Origin: JBMORL01 sp049322335 | Lineage (GTDB): Bacteria > Bacteroidota > Bacteroidia > Flavobacteriales_D > UBA2798 | Length of the DNA stretch: 38,172 nt | Assembly: GCA_049322335.1 (NCBI GenBank) | Contig: JBMORL010000003.1 | Coordinates: 1-38,172 of the forward strand | Direction: 5' to 3' | Shown: one piece after another, positions 24,532 to 34,130 of the stretch | Layout: each line of letters opens with the position of its first letter | How positions within the stretch are numbered: position 1 is the stretch's first letter | Position numbers and translations under genes: made by a program | Notes under the pieces: model-generated | Databases searched by the model: none | What the model was told of the DNA's origin: nothing | The model's input: the letters and a program-made list of their open reading frames with translations, nothing else

Positions 24532-26025
24532 CACCGTTCCCATCATTCGCGGAATATACCGGATGAATTCGATCAGCGAATGGTTTTCCTGCGATTTAAA
24601 AAAGATTTTTCCCCTGAAATTTGCTTTCCCGTTTTCTTCACCGGTAGAATAAAAATGCATATTCGAAAAAGGAATACCGTCTGCCATCACTTCGGCTCCG
24701 CCCGAAATAATGGTTTGGAAAATAACATTTCCTTCGGGAGTAAGCGATTCCAGCGCACCATCCAGGTCATACCATATCCAGTTGGAATAATCGGAAAATT
24801 GTTCGTCCAGGTCGATTCCTTTTTTTCTTGTATGCGAAATAGTGAGGGCCTTATCGTCAAGGTGAAAATAATAGGTAACATTAAAATCCGAATTAAAAAC
24901 ATAAAACTCCCCATCCTTTTCCATAGGCAGTGAATCGCCTGTAAAGTGTTCGAGCAACTGCCGGATAAAAAACTTATCGTTTATTTCTGCTACAATATCT
25001 ACCAGGGGAATAAAAACAGCAATATCGGTTTTCAGCGGCCAGTTATCGAATTTTCCGGTGGTATCAGTATTGGGAATTGCTTTTACTCCTTCGGCACGTA
25101 TCATCAAACGTGTCCCCAGGTTATCCGAAAGCTCTTTAAAAATAGCCCGGTTGAGCGAACGTTCCCTGCCGATGATGGTTTTTTCAATGATAATTCTGAA
25201 TATTTTTTTAGTATGAACATCAAAATGCATATTCAGAAAACCTTCTTTCAGATAATCCGGAACTTCGCCCGAGTGCTTGTGCTCATTGAAAAAATTCCCT
25301 TTGGTTTCTATATCGTGATTCAATGTGGAAACGCCATTCACTTCCAGGTAATCTTCCATAAAATCACCGGTAAGTTTGATATCGGTTAAAAATGCAGCCA
25401 GCGTTTTTTCGGGATCGCTTACCTTCGAGTAGACCGAAAAATCATGAAAATCGCCAACCAGCCCGTTTGCAAATTCGTTTTCTGCTTTGGCTCCGTTTTT
25501 CAATAACTGGGCAATAGCCGGTAGAACATGTATGCCCGAATCCAGTGAAATGACAGCCACTTCATTATTGAAAACAATAGGTGTTTCATTCCATGCCGAA
25601 ACAGAAATTCCTTCTTCTGCTTTTTCCACTTCGTTCTCCTGTTCCTGTAAAAATTCTGAAAAACGGGTTTCATCGTTTACATCCACCAGAAAGCAGGATA
25701 TGTCTTTTCCGCTGGATGAATCGGTAAAATTCACCATGGTCATTCGCCCCAGCATGGCCAGTCCGTTATCCAGTTTATCTGCAAAAAAAGATTCTTCCCC
25801 GTCTTCTTTTTCCAGCAGTTTCATAAACTGCTTTTTTTCAAACAAAGCAGCATGGGCCAGTTCACTGGAAAGCTGTTTGGTATTAACAGAAAAAACAAGA
25901 TTGGCGTTTTTTGGAATATATTTAAGATGATGAGGGTTATTAGGCAGCCAGAATATATAGAGAACCCATGCATTGACAAACAGCAGGGCGGCAATAAATA
26001 CGAGTTTTAAGAGTTTAAAAACCAT
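24526..26025 (-). CDS. Membrane-anchored DUF4836-like protein
   Basis: From ATG 26025 (MVFKLLKLVFIAALLFVNAWVLYIFW) the product is 499 aa. ATG 26040 would add five residues. The N-terminal hydrophobic stretch is an uncleaved anchor or signal, and the rest is a large soluble region beginning PKNANLVFSVNTKQLSSEL. A start of the type 'PKxAxxVxxVNxKxL' and about 500 residues of mixed beta/alpha structure resemble Bacteroidota DUF4836-type proteins, whose function is unknown; this match is by eye. TAAATTTA at 26073-26080 is a possible near-consensus -7 element. It is divergent from the patatin gene. Confidence 0.65.
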   Translation of the reverse strand: MVFKLLKLVFIAALLFVNAWVLYIFWLPNNPHHLKYIPKNANLVFSVNTKQLSSELAHAALFEKKQFMKLLEKEDGEESFFADKLDNGLAMLGRMTMVNFTDSSSGKDISCFLVDVNDETRFSEFLQEQENEVEKAEEGISVSAWNETPIVFNNEVAVISLDSGIHVLPAIAQLLKNGAKAENEFANGLVGDFHDFSVYSKVSDPEKTLAAFLTDIKLTGDFMEDYLEVNGVSTLNHDIETKGNFFNEHKHSGEVPDYLKEGFLNMHFDVHTKKIFRIIIEKTIIGRERSLNRAIFKELSDNLGTRLMIRAEGVKAIPNTDTTGKFDNWPLKTDIAVFIPLVDIVAEINDKFFIRQLLEHFTGDSLPMEKDGEFYVFNSDFNVTYYFHLDDKALTISHTRKKGIDLDEQFSDYSNWIWYDLDGALESLTPEGNVIFQTIISGGAEVMADGIPFSNMHFYSTGEENGKANFRGKIFFKSQENHSLIEFIRYIPRMMGTVL

Positions 26026-26083
26026 GTTAACAACTAACAACCGGGCTAAGTTAATGAAAATAGCCCATGATGTAAATTTAGGT

Positions 26084-26091
26084 TAAATTTG
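26084..26091 (+). promoter_or_regulatory. -7 element (TAAATTTG) of the patatin-like gene
   Basis: TAAATTTG fits TAnnTTTG exactly and lies ten bases before the only plausible start codon, TTG at 26102. Confidence 0.5.
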
Positions 26092-26101
26092 TTCTGTTGT
26101 T

Positions 26102-28396
26102 TTGAACCGGTATTTTATACATATCATTTTTCTTTGTTTTTTCTTTTTTCCGGCAGGGAAAGCCTTCTCTCAAAAAACAGGGTTGGTACTGAGCGGGGGA
26201 GGCGCAGCCGGGCTATCGCATATTGGTGTGCTCAAAGCCCTTGAAGAAAACGGTATTCCTGTTGATTATATCACCGGAACCTCATCGGGCGCTCTCGTTG
26301 GAGGGATGTATGCAGCGGGCTATTCCCCCGAAGAAATTGAAGCGCTGGTAACATCCGAAAAGTTTCTCCTGATGTCGGAAGGGAAAGTAGAACCGAAATA
26401 TATTTTTTATTTCAAGGAACCCTTACCCAACCCGGCCATGATTTCTTTGAGGGTTTCCAAAGATTCTATTCGTCAAACCGCACTTCCCACCAATTTGGTT
26501 TCACCGATTCTCCTGGATTATGAAATGATGTCGGGTTTGTCGGGCGCTGCTGCAAAAGCCGGTTATGATTTCGACAGCCTTTTTGTTCCTTTCCGGTGTG
26601 TTGCTTCTGATATAGCGGATAAAAAATCGGTGGTGTTTTCAGAAGGGCAGTTGCATGAAGCGGTCAGGGCTTCCATGTCATATCCGTTTTATATCAAGCC
26701 GCTCACTGTTGACGGTAAACTGCTTTTTGACGGGGGATTGTATAATAATTTTCCGTCTAACGTGATGTATGATGAATTTTTACCGGATGTAATGATTGGC
26801 AGCAACGTGTCGGGAACTGTTTTGCCTCCTACAGAAGATAATATCATGTCGCAGATAAAAAATATGATCATCACGCGGCAGGATTATGCCATCCGGTGTG
26901 AAAACGGAATTATTATTCAGCCTCAAACTTCGGTAGGGACTTTCGAATTTACTTCTCTCAAAGAAGTGATTGATGCCGGTTACAATGAAGCGATGAAAAA
27001 TATGGATTCGATAAAAACACTGGTGGGCGACAGGAGAGTGACAAAGGAAGTGATAGAGGCAAAAAGAAAAAAATTCAGGGAGAGTTGTCCGCCACTTGTC
27101 ATCAATAAAATTGAGATTACAGGGTTGAAAAAAAATGAGCAGTTGTTTGTAAAGAAGACACTGGTAAAGAAAAAAGAAAAATTTATTACCGAAGAAGAAC
27201 TGAAACCGCGTTATTTCAGAATATACAATGACGAAAAAATCGGTTTTATGTATCCCAAAATGTATTATAACGACAGCCTGAAATACTATAAACTAAAGCT
27301 CGAAATAAAAAAAGAAAAGGAAATCAATGCCGAGTTCGGGGGAAATTTTTCGTCACGGCCGATAAATACCGGCTATGTAGGTGTTAATTTTCACCTTCTC
27401 CGGAAATCGGCCTGGACTTTTTCCGCCAATTCTCATTTCGGAAAATTTTATGCCGCTGCACATGCCGCGGTAAAATATGAGCCCCCGTCAAAAGTGCCGG
27501 TTTATTTTGAACCGGAATTTACCATGCACAGATGGGATTACTTCAAAAGTTTTGCCACATTTTTTGAGGACATAAAGCCATCCTATATTATTCAATACGA
27601 ACAATATGCAGGTTTTAATATCGGAATACCGGTTAAAAACAAGGGACGGCTGATATCCCAAACCCGTTATACCGAACAATATGATGATTATTACCAAACC
27701 GATCAGTTCACATCACTTGATACAGCCGATCAAACCAATATGTTTTCTGTAAGCTCCGGACTTGTGTATGAGCGAAGCACACTTAATAAAAAAGTATATG
27801 CCAACGAAGGTACTTATCTGTATATCGGTGGACGGTTTGTCAATGCCCTTGAGATATCTACACCGGGTTCCACTTCACTGGTACGCGATACTACACGAAA
27901 ATTCCACAATTGGGGAATAATAAAAATAGAATACCAGAATTATTTCAAACGCAGAGGTATTTTCAGATTCGGTGGACATCTCGAAGGGGTGTATTCCATT
28001 CAGCCTTTTTTAAACAACTATACCGCCACCGTTCTTTCCATTCCGGCCTATCAACCTATCCCTGAAAGCAGGACTTTGTTTATGACCGATTATCGTGCGA
28101 ATCAATATATCAGCGGTGGTTTGCAAACCATTATTCACTTTGTGAAAAATTTCGACTGGAGAATAGAAGGGTATGCCTTTCAGCCGTTAAGTGTGTTGTA
28201 TGCCGATCCGGATAATAAACCCTATTATGGAGAACCACTGCAAAAAAGATATTTTATCGGGTCTACTTCGCTCGTTTATCATAGTCCCGTTGGCCCGCTA
28301 AGTGTTTCCTTAAATTATTATCCTAACCAGGAAAGAGAATATAGCCTGCTCTTTAATTTCGGGTATATTATTTTTAACCGTTACGCGTTGAAATAA
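26102..28396 (+). CDS. Patatin-like phospholipase fused to an outer-membrane barrel
   Basis: The 764-aa protein has a signal peptide (ending AFSQ), then a patatin domain: oxyanion SGGGAAGLSH (31-40), nucleophile elbow GTSSG (Ser61) and the dyad Asp in FDGGLYNN (Asp210). Residues about 325-400 (VINKIEITGLKKNEQLFVKKTL) look like a POTRA domain, and the remaining about 360 residues are a beta-barrel rich in aromatic strands, ending SLLFNFGYIIFNRYALK. Patatin + POTRA + Omp85-type barrel is the plan of type Vd proteins such as PlpD, so the lipase should sit at the outer membrane. The start codon is TTG: no in-frame ATG precedes the signal peptide and a TAA stop lies upstream. Confidence 0.88.
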   Translation: MNRYFIHIIFLCFFFFPAGKAFSQKTGLVLSGGGAAGLSHIGVLKALEENGIPVDYITGTSSGALVGGMYAAGYSPEEIEALVTSEKFLLMSEGKVEPKYIFYFKEPLPNPAMISLRVSKDSIRQTALPTNLVSPILLDYEMMSGLSGAAAKAGYDFDSLFVPFRCVASDIADKKSVVFSEGQLHEAVRASMSYPFYIKPLTVDGKLLFDGGLYNNFPSNVMYDEFLPDVMIGSNVSGTVLPPTEDNIMSQIKNMIITRQDYAIRCENGIIIQPQTSVGTFEFTSLKEVIDAGYNEAMKNMDSIKTLVGDRRVTKEVIEAKRKKFRESCPPLVINKIEITGLKKNEQLFVKKTLVKKKEKFITEEELKPRYFRIYNDEKIGFMYPKMYYNDSLKYYKLKLEIKKEKEINAEFGGNFSSRPINTGYVGVNFHLLRKSAWTFSANSHFGKFYAAAHAAVKYEPPSKVPVYFEPEFTMHRWDYFKSFATFFEDIKPSYIIQYEQYAGFNIGIPVKNKGRLISQTRYTEQYDDYYQTDQFTSLDTADQTNMFSVSSGLVYERSTLNKKVYANEGTYLYIGGRFVNALEISTPGSTSLVRDTTRKFHNWGIIKIEYQNYFKRRGIFRFGGHLEGVYSIQPFLNNYTATVLSIPAYQPIPESRTLFMTDYRANQYISGGLQTIIHFVKNFDWRIEGYAFQPLSVLYADPDNKPYYGEPLQKRYFIGSTSLVYHSPVGPLSVSLNYYPNQEREYSLLFNFGYIIFNRYALK

Positions 28397-28452
28397 AAAA
28401 TTTATTATTTTATGTCTTACGTTTTATGTTGGAAATTAAAACCTAAAACCTC

Positions 28453-29553
28453 TCAGACATTAAACCTGAAATGCATCACATCTCCGTCATGAACAACATA
28501 TTCTTTTCCTTCAATGGCTAATTTTCCGTTGTCGCGGCAGGCAGATTCTGAGCCGAATTTTATAAAATCAGCAAAGTGAATCACTTCTGCTTTGATAAAT
28601 CCTTTTTCAAAATCTGTATGGATAACGCTGGCAGCCTGTGGAGCGGTCATTCCCTGCAGAATGGTCCAGGCCCGTACTTCTTTTACTCCCGCAGTGAAAT
28701 AGGTTTGCAGTTTTAAAAGCCTGTAAGCAGCACGGATAAGTTTATTTACACCCGGCTCCTCGAGCCCCATCTCATCCAAAAACATTTTTCTTTCCTCATA
28801 GGTTTCCAGTGCAGCAATTTCCGCTTCCATGGCAGCGGTGATCACAATTACTTCTGCATTTTCGTTCTTCACTTTTTCTTTTACAGCATCAACGTATTTG
28901 TTTCCCGTTTTTACTGAAGCTTCATCTACATTACATACATACATTACCGGTTTCATAGTAAGCAGCTGTAAATCCTTAATCTGTTCAAAATCTTCAGCCG
29001 AAAGCGGGGCAGAACGAATAGATTCTCCTTTTTCAAGATGTTCTTTTACTACCGACAATACATCAAATTTCTTTTTGGCGTCTTTATCATTTCCGGTTTT
29101 TGCCTGCTTTTCATAACGGCCTATGGTTTTAAGCACTGTATCCAGGTCTTTGAGCTGAAGCTCCATATCAATTACCTCCTTATCGCGTACCGGGTTCACC
29201 GAGCCATCTACATGCACTACGTTCGGGTCGTCAAAACAACGCAGCACATGAAGAATCGCATCTGTTTCGCGGATATTCGCTAAAAACTGGTTACCCAAAC
29301 CCTCTCCTTTACTGGCTCCTTTTACCAGTCCGGCAATATCCACAATCTCCACTGTAGCAGGCACTACGCGTTCAGGATTTACAAGTTTTTCCAGTTCCGA
29401 CAACCGGTTGTCAGGTACATTGATCACACCAATGTTGGGTTCAATTGTACAAAAAGGAAAATTCGCTGCCTGCGCCTTGTTGTTCGACAGGCAGTTAAAC
29501 AAAGTGGACTTACCGACATTCGGTAAGCCCACTATTCCGCATTTTAATCCCAT
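28453..29553 (-). CDS. ychF: YchF/OLA1 family ATPase
   Basis: The 366-aa protein is a conserved Obg-family P-loop protein that hydrolyses ATP and associates with ribosomes. It starts MGLKCGIVGLPNVGKSTLFN (G1 loop at residues 9-16). IVDIAGLVKGASKGEGLGNQFL follows, with a coiled-coil middle (about 125-200) and a C-terminal TGS domain (AWTILQGMTAPQAASVIHTDFEKGFIKAEV). Length is normal for the family. It is convergent with the patatin gene; the roughly 56-base AT-rich gap shows no clear terminator. Confidence 0.95.
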   Translation of the reverse strand: MGLKCGIVGLPNVGKSTLFNCLSNNKAQAANFPFCTIEPNIGVINVPDNRLSELEKLVNPERVVPATVEIVDIAGLVKGASKGEGLGNQFLANIRETDAILHVLRCFDDPNVVHVDGSVNPVRDKEVIDMELQLKDLDTVLKTIGRYEKQAKTGNDKDAKKKFDVLSVVKEHLEKGESIRSAPLSAEDFEQIKDLQLLTMKPVMYVCNVDEASVKTGNKYVDAVKEKVKNENAEVIVITAAMEAEIAALETYEERKMFLDEMGLEEPGVNKLIRAAYRLLKLQTYFTAGVKEVRAWTILQGMTAPQAASVIHTDFEKGFIKAEVIHFADFIKFGSESACRDNGKLAIEGKEYVVHDGDVMHFRFNV

Positions 29554-29559
29554 AAATTT

Positions 29560-29587
29560 CGCCTCAGAATAGTGAGGCGCAAAGATA
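29560..29587 (-). promoter_or_regulatory. ychF promoter (-7 TATCTTTG) overlapping a 7-bp dyad
   Basis: On the minus strand TATCTTTG (29587-29580) is an exact TAnnTTTG match 26 bases before the ychF ATG. It is followed at once by CGCCTCA (29579-29573), six bases, and TGAGGCG (29566-29560). The dyad covers the expected transcription start, so it could be an operator or a 5'-end hairpin. Confidence 0.5.
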
Positions 29588-29592
29588 ATATT

Positions 29593-31743
29593 TTACTCCT
29601 GAGTGAAAATAGTCACCGTACCATTGTATTTGGTTCCGTCTTCCATCACAAGAATGTAATAGTAAGTGGCATCTGGCAGCGGTTTGTTATTTTTAAAATG
29701 TTTTCCGTCAAATTCATTGTTGTAATTGGTGTGTTCAAAAACCACTTGCCCCCAGCGGTTATAAACCTGCAAAAATGAATTGGGGTAATACTGGATGTTC
29801 TCAATAACAAACTTGTCATTGAATCCATTGGAAGCTCCCGGTGAAAACACATTGGGAATAACAATATCAAGAGGAAGAATTTCGACTGTATATGAGATCG
29901 TATCTGTACATCCCATGGCGGAAGTTACAATCAATGTCACCGTATAACTTCCCGGTTCAGTGTAAATGTTGGACGGGAATTGTGAAAAGGAAGAATCTCC
30001 GTCACCAAAGGTCCACAACCAACCTACAATGTTTCCTGCAGAAATGGTGGAGCTGTCAAGGAATCCAATGGTGTCATTTACAAAATAGGGAGTCGTTCCT
30101 GTAAAATCAAAATGTTCAAAATCGGCCACAGGATATGGATTGAGTGCAACAGTTGCTGTGGGGGATGTGCCTGTGCAGCCGTTGGTATCTGTAACGGTAA
30201 CTGTGTAGGTTCCCGAAGAAACCCATTGAGAACTATCGGTTACGCTATTCGACCACACATAAGTAACATAGGAAGAATCAACATAAATTAAAGTGCTGTC
30301 GCCACATCCGCTTTGTGCTCCAAGAATTTCAGGAGTAGGCAAAGGCCAGATTTCAAAATCGGTTACGGCAGAGGCAAAACATCCGTTTTCTTCAACGGTT
30401 ACCCAATATTGTCCGGGGGTATTTACCACTATCGAATTGGTAGTATCTCCGGTAGACCACAGGTATTGATCATATCCCGGCTGAACACCGAGTGTTTCGC
30501 TGTTTCCGGCACAAGCTCCGTCTGGCCCTGTGAATACAGGAGTAAATGTTCCCACACCGGTAGTATCTATAAATACTGTAATGGGAAATAACGTTGTCAT
30601 AGGAGGAGTTCCGTTATCGGCAGCCATAATATCAATCTGGTTAAATCCGGCATCGGCAGGAGTGGTAACTACCATCATTGTAATGGTTCCTCCTCCTGAA
30701 CTAAGCACTGTAAAATTCGTTAGCGTAGGGGCGTTGGCCGTTATAGTGATGGTTTGTCCGTTTTCCGGAGCAATAAACGATGCGGATAACACGAGTGTAT
30801 CATTCATTCCGCAGACCTGGAGTGTATCTCCGCAGGCAATTCCGCTTCCCGAACCGCTTGCACTTGAAGGCTGAACACCGGAAAGAATAGGGGCTACGTT
30901 CGATCCCGATACACAGGTGTTGAATTTAAATGTAGCAAAATCCAGCCAGCTCACTTCATCATTTAATCCGAATGGACCGTCATAGGCGGTTCCGGGCTGG
31001 TCGAAGCGCCCAAACTGAACAAAGTCGATACCATTTCCGCGATTGGATCCAACTGTAGAGGGAACGCCACCGAATCCATTTACTCCCTGTGAGGCATCAC
31101 CGGTAGTCCATTGCATATCCTGGTAACAAAAAGCTACATTGTTTCCTATTCCCACAAAAGGATCAGAACCATCTGTCAGAATCAACTGGAATGTATTGAG
31201 TTTGTCTCCGTGCATGCTATAATAACCCACAGCTTCCCAGTTTACATAAATGGCATTGGGATAAATTTTATATACCACCTGTCCCAGTCCGTTACGCGTA
31301 TCTACGTCACCCCAAAAAGGTGCCACCATCACATAAGTAGGGTCGGGAAAAGGGTTGGATGAAAATGTTCCATAAGGCGCGCCAAAAGAAACGTTTCCGT
31401 TGTTATTGATATAAAGGGAAGTATAATTATCTCCGTATAGGCAAAAGGTAAATGGAAGTGTAATAAGCCCTGTTGAACCGTCATCATTCGGAGCCATAGC
31501 CACTGTATAGGATCCATCGGGTTCTACATAACATCCGCAGGAAGTACCGCGGTCGGCTCCCCGGTTTTCGGTTTTGGGAACATAGTTTTTTGTTGAAGGC
31601 GGAGCCAATACAATAGTATGATTGCCCGGAGGGAGTGTTCCGCTGGCTTTCAGCTTTTCGTACTCCTGGGGAGTGTATTTGTTCTGTCCGAATACAGACA
31701 GCGACAAAAGCCCCGGTAAAAGAATGAATAAAATCCGTTTCAT
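29593..31743 (-). CDS. Secreted nidogen/PKD protein with gliding-motility (CHU_C, T9SS type B) C-terminus
   Basis: The 716-aa protein has a signal peptide (ILFILLPGLLSLSVFGQ). A nidogen-like domain follows (about 90-280; TLPFTFCLYGDNYTSLYINNNGNVSF, YKIYPNAIYVNWEAVGYY). Ig/cadherin-like repeats come next, including ADAGFNQIDIMAADNG, two SprB-like segments with YLWSTGDTTNSI and TYVWSNSVTD, and a PKD domain (WLWTFGDGDSSFSQFPSNIYTEPGSYTVTL). The last about 85 residues (IPNVFSPGASNGFNDKFVIENIQYYPNSFLQVYNRWGQVVFE) are the CHU_C type B sorting domain used by T9SS. It is probably a cell-surface adhesin-like protein. TAACTTTG at 31764-31771 (minus) is an exact -7 match 21 bases before the ATG. Confidence 0.88.
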   Translation of the reverse strand: MKRILFILLPGLLSLSVFGQNKYTPQEYEKLKASGTLPPGNHTIVLAPPSTKNYVPKTENRGADRGTSCGCYVEPDGSYTVAMAPNDDGSTGLITLPFTFCLYGDNYTSLYINNNGNVSFGAPYGTFSSNPFPDPTYVMVAPFWGDVDTRNGLGQVVYKIYPNAIYVNWEAVGYYSMHGDKLNTFQLILTDGSDPFVGIGNNVAFCYQDMQWTTGDASQGVNGFGGVPSTVGSNRGNGIDFVQFGRFDQPGTAYDGPFGLNDEVSWLDFATFKFNTCVSGSNVAPILSGVQPSSASGSGSGIACGDTLQVCGMNDTLVLSASFIAPENGQTITITANAPTLTNFTVLSSGGGTITMMVVTTPADAGFNQIDIMAADNGTPPMTTLFPITVFIDTTGVGTFTPVFTGPDGACAGNSETLGVQPGYDQYLWSTGDTTNSIVVNTPGQYWVTVEENGCFASAVTDFEIWPLPTPEILGAQSGCGDSTLIYVDSSYVTYVWSNSVTDSSQWVSSGTYTVTVTDTNGCTGTSPTATVALNPYPVADFEHFDFTGTTPYFVNDTIGFLDSSTISAGNIVGWLWTFGDGDSSFSQFPSNIYTEPGSYTVTLIVTSAMGCTDTISYTVEILPLDIVIPNVFSPGASNGFNDKFVIENIQYYPNSFLQVYNRWGQVVFEHTNYNNEFDGKHFKNNKPLPDATYYYILVMEDGTKYNGTVTIFTQE

Positions 31744-31763
31744 TATCTGGTGTTTATTTGGTG

Positions 31764-31771
31764 CAAAGTTA
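31764..31771 (-). promoter_or_regulatory. -7 element (TAACTTTG) of the nidogen/PKD gene
   Basis: An exact TAnnTTTG match on the minus strand, 20 bases upstream of the ATG at 31743, within the 159-base divergent spacer. Confidence 0.5.
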
Positions 31772-31871
31772 ACCCAACGACTTCAATTTTCCTCTCTTTT
31801 AATCAGTACTTTATTAGTTGACAATTCTCCCAAGTTTTCAACACGTTTCCCTCCTCACTTTGGCAAACAAT

Positions 31872-31879
31872 TACATTTG
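31872..31879 (+). promoter_or_regulatory. -7 element (TACATTTG) of the transketolase operon
   Basis: An exact TAnnTTTG match, 23 bases upstream of the first transketolase ATG (31903). It forms a divergent promoter pair with the element at 31764-31771. Confidence 0.55.
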
Positions 31880-31902
31880 AAACCTGAAAAAAACCTGCTC
31901 TA

Positions 31903-32751
31903 ATGGCATCGATCAATGAACTGAAAAAAATCTGCTCTCAGGTGAGACGTGATATTGTAAGAATGGTTGCATCCTGCCAGAGCGGACATCCGGGCGGATC
32001 ACTGGGTTGCACAGAGTACTTTACGGCACTCTATTTTGAGATTCTTAAACACAATCCGGAAAATTTTAACATGGATGGAAAAGGAGAGGATCTTTTTTTT
32101 CTTTCCAATGGCCATATTTCTCCCGTTTGGTATAGTGTATTGGCACGCAGCGGGTATTTTGAAACAAAAGAACTGTCTACTTTTCGCAGGATAAATTCAC
32201 GCTTACAGGGACATCCCACCACTCACGAAGGGCTTCCCGGGGTGAGAGTGGCTTCGGGATCACTTGGACAGGGGATGTCTTGTGCCATTGGTGCTGCATT
32301 GTCAAAAAAATTAAACAACGATAAATCTTTGGTTTATTCTCTTCATGGTGACGGAGAGATGCAGGAAGGACAGATTTGGGAAGCCGCCATGTTTGCAGCT
32401 CATCATAAAGTAGATAATCTTATTTCTGCTATCGACTATAACGGCAGGCAGATTGATGGAGATGTGGATAAAGTAATGACGCTGGGTGACCTCGGGGCAA
32501 AATGGCGCGCTTTTGGCTGGGATGTGTTACATATTGCCAATGGGAATGATATGGAACAGGTTATTACAGGGTTAAAAGAAGCTCAGTCACATACCGCGAA
32601 AGGAAAACCAGTGATGATAATTATGAAAACAGAAATGGGAATGGGAGTGGATTTTATGATGGGATCACATAAATGGCATGGAGTAGCCCCCAATGCCGAA
32701 CAAACGGAAAAAGCGCTCGTACAACTGGAAATGACGCTGGGAGACTATTAG
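31903..32751 (+). CDS. Transketolase, N-terminal (TPP-binding) subunit
   Basis: The 282-aa protein is the N-terminal third of transketolase encoded separately, the common split form in many Bacteroidota. It binds the pyrophosphate of thiamine diphosphate. Visible motifs are CQSGHPGGSLGCTEYFTALYF, GRINSRLQGHPTTHEGLPGV-like text (RRINSRLQGHPTTHEG) and the GDG...N motif HGDGEMQEGQIWEAAMFAAHHKVDN. The pyrimidine-binding and C-terminal parts are encoded by the gene at 34131. The complex moves two-carbon units between sugar phosphates in the pentose phosphate pathway. A one-base gap separates it from the vWA gene. Confidence 0.93.
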   Translation: MASINELKKICSQVRRDIVRMVASCQSGHPGGSLGCTEYFTALYFEILKHNPENFNMDGKGEDLFFLSNGHISPVWYSVLARSGYFETKELSTFRRINSRLQGHPTTHEGLPGVRVASGSLGQGMSCAIGAALSKKLNNDKSLVYSLHGDGEMQEGQIWEAAMFAAHHKVDNLISAIDYNGRQIDGDVDKVMTLGDLGAKWRAFGWDVLHIANGNDMEQVITGLKEAQSHTAKGKPVMIIMKTEMGMGVDFMMGSHKWHGVAPNAEQTEKALVQLEMTLGDY

Positions 32752-32752
32752 T

Positions 32753-34129
32753 ATGAAACGCGGGATAGCGGCCATAATCTTTTCTTTTGTTTTCTCGTGG
32801 GGAAATAGTTTTGCCCAGGAAGAAGAAGGGCTTACCCGCATTCTTTTTATTTTCGATGCCTCCAATAGTATGAACGCTCCATGGCAGGGATCCAACCGGA
32901 TTGAAATTGCCCGGAAAATTATGCAGCAGTCGGTTGACAGTTTGCGAAATATTGAAAATCTTGAGATCGCTTTAAGAATATACGGACACCAGACTCCACT
33001 CCTTCCCGGACAGCAGGATTGCAATGACACCAAACTCGAAGTTCCTTTCGGGCCCAATAACTGGGACCAGGTAAAAAGCTGGATAAAATACGTAGTTCCC
33101 AAAGGCACAACGCCCATTGCCCGTTCGCTGGAAAAAGCAGGAGGAGATTTCCCCGAATGTAAATCATGCAGAAATATTATTGTTTTGGTAACGGATGGTA
33201 TAGAGGCTTGTGACGAAGATCCCTGCGCAATAGCCAAAGCATTAAGAAGCAAAAATATTATTGTAAAACCATTTGTAATTGGAGTGGGGCTAAATGCTGA
33301 TTACCTCAAAGCGCTGGAATGTATCGGAACAGTGTATGATGCCGCCAATGAAGAAATGTTTAAAAATGCGCTGAATACAGTAGTATCACAGGCGCTGAAT
33401 AATACCACTGCACAAATCAACCTGCTGGACGTATATAAAAAACCCACCGAAACCAATGTGAGTTTTACCTTATACGATCAGCGAACCAACGCCATCCGCC
33501 ATAACTATGTGCACACCATGAACAAATGGAATAATCCCGATACGTTGCAACTGGATCCTTTAATCACTTACCGGCTCGTTGTACATACTATTCCTCAGGT
33601 GGAAAAGAAAAATATCAAAATAACTCCTGGAAAACATAACATTATCGAAGTAGACGCTCCGCAGGGCTTTCTTGACCTCAAAATCGCCAATGCAGGAAAA
33701 ATGGCGCCCGATGTAAAATGTATCGTGCGGAAACAAAATGAAATGAACACACTAACGGTTCAGGGATTTACGGAAAGTCAGAAATATATCGTGGGAAAAT
33801 ACGATCTTGAAATCCTTACTCTGCCGCGCATCTATATGGAAGATGTGGAAATCAAACAAAGCTATCATACCAAAATAGAAATACCCCTGGCCGGTATTCT
33901 CGATCTCAATACATCCATGACCGGATATGGGGCGATTTTTACAGTTGGAGATAATGGTGAAATGAAATGGGTATGCAATATCAAAGAAGATTCCCGCAAG
34001 CAATTCATCAGCCTGCAGCCGGGCAAATACAAAATTGTTTACCGGAACAAAAAAACCGATAAAACCATTTATTCTTACGAAAAATCATTTCTCATCACCA
34101 GCAATCAAACAACTGTTTTATCTCTTTAG
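32753..34129 (+). CDS. Exported von Willebrand factor A domain protein
   Basis: The 458-aa protein has a signal peptide (IIFSFVFSWGNSFAQ), then a vWA domain (about 25-220) with an intact metal-ion-dependent adhesion site: DASNS (DxSxS), the Thr in KGTTPIARSL and the Asp in VTDGIEACDEDPC. Several Cys residues (DCND, ECKSC) may be disulfide-bonded. Residues about 225-458 form repeated beta-sandwich-like segments (QGFLDLKIAN, GILDLNTSMTGYG, LQPGKYKIVYRN) as in carbohydrate- or peptidase-regulatory-like repeats. The gene sits between the two transketolase halves with one-base gaps on both sides, so it is in the same transcript although it is exported and they are cytoplasmic. Confidence 0.85.
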   Translation: MKRGIAAIIFSFVFSWGNSFAQEEEGLTRILFIFDASNSMNAPWQGSNRIEIARKIMQQSVDSLRNIENLEIALRIYGHQTPLLPGQQDCNDTKLEVPFGPNNWDQVKSWIKYVVPKGTTPIARSLEKAGGDFPECKSCRNIIVLVTDGIEACDEDPCAIAKALRSKNIIVKPFVIGVGLNADYLKALECIGTVYDAANEEMFKNALNTVVSQALNNTTAQINLLDVYKKPTETNVSFTLYDQRTNAIRHNYVHTMNKWNNPDTLQLDPLITYRLVVHTIPQVEKKNIKITPGKHNIIEVDAPQGFLDLKIANAGKMAPDVKCIVRKQNEMNTLTVQGFTESQKYIVGKYDLEILTLPRIYMEDVEIKQSYHTKIEIPLAGILDLNTSMTGYGAIFTVGDNGEMKWVCNIKEDSRKQFISLQPGKYKIVYRNKKTDKTIYSYEKSFLITSNQTTVLSL

Positions 34130-34130
34130 C

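Noticed and set aside
34035..34130. A longer start for the transketolase C-terminal subunit, inside the vWA gene
   Set aside because: The extra 32 residues are an out-of-frame reading of the vWA C-terminus. The ATG at 34131 directly follows the vWA stop and matches the family N-terminus.
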